Part shown: positions 62,705 to 64,000 of the stretch, one piece after another
How the letters are laid out: every line of letters starts with the position of its first letter
Numbering within the stretch: position 1 is the first letter of the stretch
Origin: Sphaerulina vaccinii
Taxonomy: Eukaryota > Ascomycota > Dothideomycetes > Mycosphaerellales > Mycosphaerellaceae
Reading direction: 5' to 3'
Assembly: GCA_022570795.1 (NCBI GenBank)
Contig: JAKUDP010000003.1
Span: 2,108,001 to 2,172,000 of the forward strand
Length of the DNA: 64,000 bases
The notes under the pieces: generated by a model
What the model was told of the DNA's origin: nothing
The model's input: the letters and a program-made list of their open reading frames with translations, nothing else
Databases searched by the model: none
Translations under genes and position numbers: made by a program

Positions 62705-63866
62705 ATGTCTCGCTACGCCGAAGCTCACAAAGACCCCAAAGGTCCCGGCGATGCCAGACCGACGGCACTCCAGATCGTCGAAGATCTGGGTTTATCTATG
62801 AAGCTGAAGGGCAAAGCATTTGTGGTTACGGGTGTCAGCAGCGGCATCGGCATCGAGACACTACGAGCACTCTGGTCCACTGGTGCCCATGTCTTTGGGA
62901 CTGTGCGAGATATGGAGAAAGGTCAGCGTGTCGTAGAAGAGATTCTCACGAACCCGCCGGAAGGCGGCCAAATCACGCTCATCAAGATGGACCTGGCCGA
63001 TCTTGGGTCCGTCAAGCAAGGTGCTATAGAAATCCTGAAGAGGACCTTGAAGATTCATGGTAAGCACTCTCTTCCGTATCTCACCAAGCTCATGCGAAGG
63101 GAAGTTGGAGGGGGCATATGTGGGAGGCGCTGAGCTTGAGAACAGACACTGGTGGGATAGCGTGGTGTTTCAGAGGTGTTTGTTGATCTTTCTACTTTCA
63201 GGTATCATCAACAATGCTGGAGTTATGGCAACCCCTGAAGGTGTGACTGTCGACGGCCATGAGACGCAATTCGGAACCAATCATCTGGGACACTTCTGCT
63301 TATTCGAATACCTCAAAGACACGTTACTCGAATCAGCCACTCCGGAATTCCCAGCACGCGTCGTCTGCGTCTCTAGTATAGGACACCGTTCCGGAGAAGT
63401 ACGATTTGACGACTACAAGTTTCAAGAGCCCAACTCATATAACAAATGGAAGGCATACGGCCAGTCGAAAACAGCAAACATCTACTTCTCCAACGAGCTC
63501 GAGGGTCGATACGGATCCCGCCATCTCCACAGCACTTCTCTTCATCCTGGCGGAATCTGGACTGCTTTGCAAGTGCACGTCGAAGAAGACATGAGGCCCT
63601 ATGCCGACAATCCTGCGGTCATGAACTACATGAAGTCTACTGCTCAAGGAGCTGCTACTTCTGTATATGCACTTCTCAGTGAAGAGTGGAAGCATAAGGG
63701 AGGGAGATATCTTACGAACTGCGTAGAGGCGGGACCTTTCGGAGGCGACTCGTCTGTTCCTGGCGATGACGGGTATGCGACCTGGGCCTATAATGAGACG
63801 AAGGCGAAGCAGTTGTGGAAAGACTCGCTAAAGTTCGTGGGGTTGGAGAACACATTCTCCGCTTAG
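62705..63866 (+). CDS. Short-chain dehydrogenase/reductase, retinol-dehydrogenase-like
   Basis: Exons 62705-63059 and 63202-63866 give 339 residues. Cofactor loop TGVSSGIG, then Arg-Asp in TVRDMEKG after beta-2 (NADP preference likely), DLADLGSV, INNAGVMATPEG, the TNHLGHFCL helix, catalytic Ser in CVSSIGHRSG and YGQSKTAN as YxxxK. The C-terminal LHPGGIWTALQ and GPFGGDSSVPGDD segments match the WWOX/retinol-dehydrogenase-like fungal SDR group. The junction splits a Gly codon (G|GT). Substrate unknown. The intron (142 nt) is longer than most here. Confidence 0.92.
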
Positions 63867-64000
63867 GGTCGAGTAAAATGGGGTTTGCCGCCTCTCCCAC
63901 TGTGAGCATTGTCTACACTGTTCGAAGCAGAGCCGAGCCGCCTCAATGAGTGGTTTTGCCAAGACGGTCGTTTGCTGACGTTATGGCGGGGTGCCTCATA
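63867..64000. other. 3' flank of the SDR gene to window end
   Basis: No feature seen. Confidence 0.4.

Overview
The window is nuclear DNA of a filamentous ascomycete, most likely a Dothideomycete. It has short GT-AG introns (about 50-100 nt), C/T-rich promoters and dense genes on both strands. Genes of fungal type include the SNZ/PDX1-type vitamin B6 synthase, a LysM secreted protein, a heme-thiolate peroxidase, Pet127, Ale1, two Derlins and CENP-A. No ribosomal RNA, intact tRNA, polyketide or NRPS cluster, or intact transposon gene is visible. The species cannot be fixed from sequence alone.

Layout. 1-8.9 kb: acetoacetyl-CoA synthetase (cut by the left edge), a Gly/Ser/Asn-rich protein, a Derlin divergent from ribosomal protein eS1, an ITPase converging on an AK6/Fap7-type kinase, and an ABHD11-like hydrolase. 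9.7-14.5 kb: a secreted, membrane-anchored histidine-phosphatase-like protein, then three tandem BTB-like paralogues. 16.7-22.4 kb: three proteins of unknown function, one of which needs a single-base frameshift to be read through. 23.2-29.3 kb: PDX1, a long gene-poor repeat region, and an RA-PH adaptor protein. 30.6-36.1 kb: Pet127 and RFC subunit 3, flanked on both sides by arrays of a repeat family. 37.2-43.3 kb: an SDR, an unknown protein, a heme-thiolate peroxidase and a disordered protein. 46.3-53.6 kb: an epoxide-hydrolase-like protein, a large secreted Ser/Val-rich repeat protein whose frame holds three amber codons, an unresolved multi-exon gene and peptidyl-tRNA hydrolase. 54.2-63.9 kb: a P450, a second Derlin, CENP-A, Ale1-type lysophospholipid acyltransferase, a LysM protein and a second SDR.

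Most genes are unrelated housekeeping or accessory genes and do not form one pathway. Possible functional links are the two Derlins (ER-associated degradation) and two proteins of mitochondrial character (Pet127 and the ABHD11-like hydrolase).

The most unusual feature is a family of nine units of about 150 bp in three places (24.5-25.1, 29.6-30.4 and 36.5-37.1 kb). Each has a TATA-like block about 30 bp upstream, a tRNA-like A-box and an internal hairpin. In most copies the hairpin is kept by compensating changes. Complementary ends can close an 11-bp stem, followed by a T-run. They look like tandem genes for a structured RNA polymerase III transcript, or a SINE/MITE derived from one. I do not recognise the family. 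Gene models are by eye; splice sites marked uncertain need RNA evidence.
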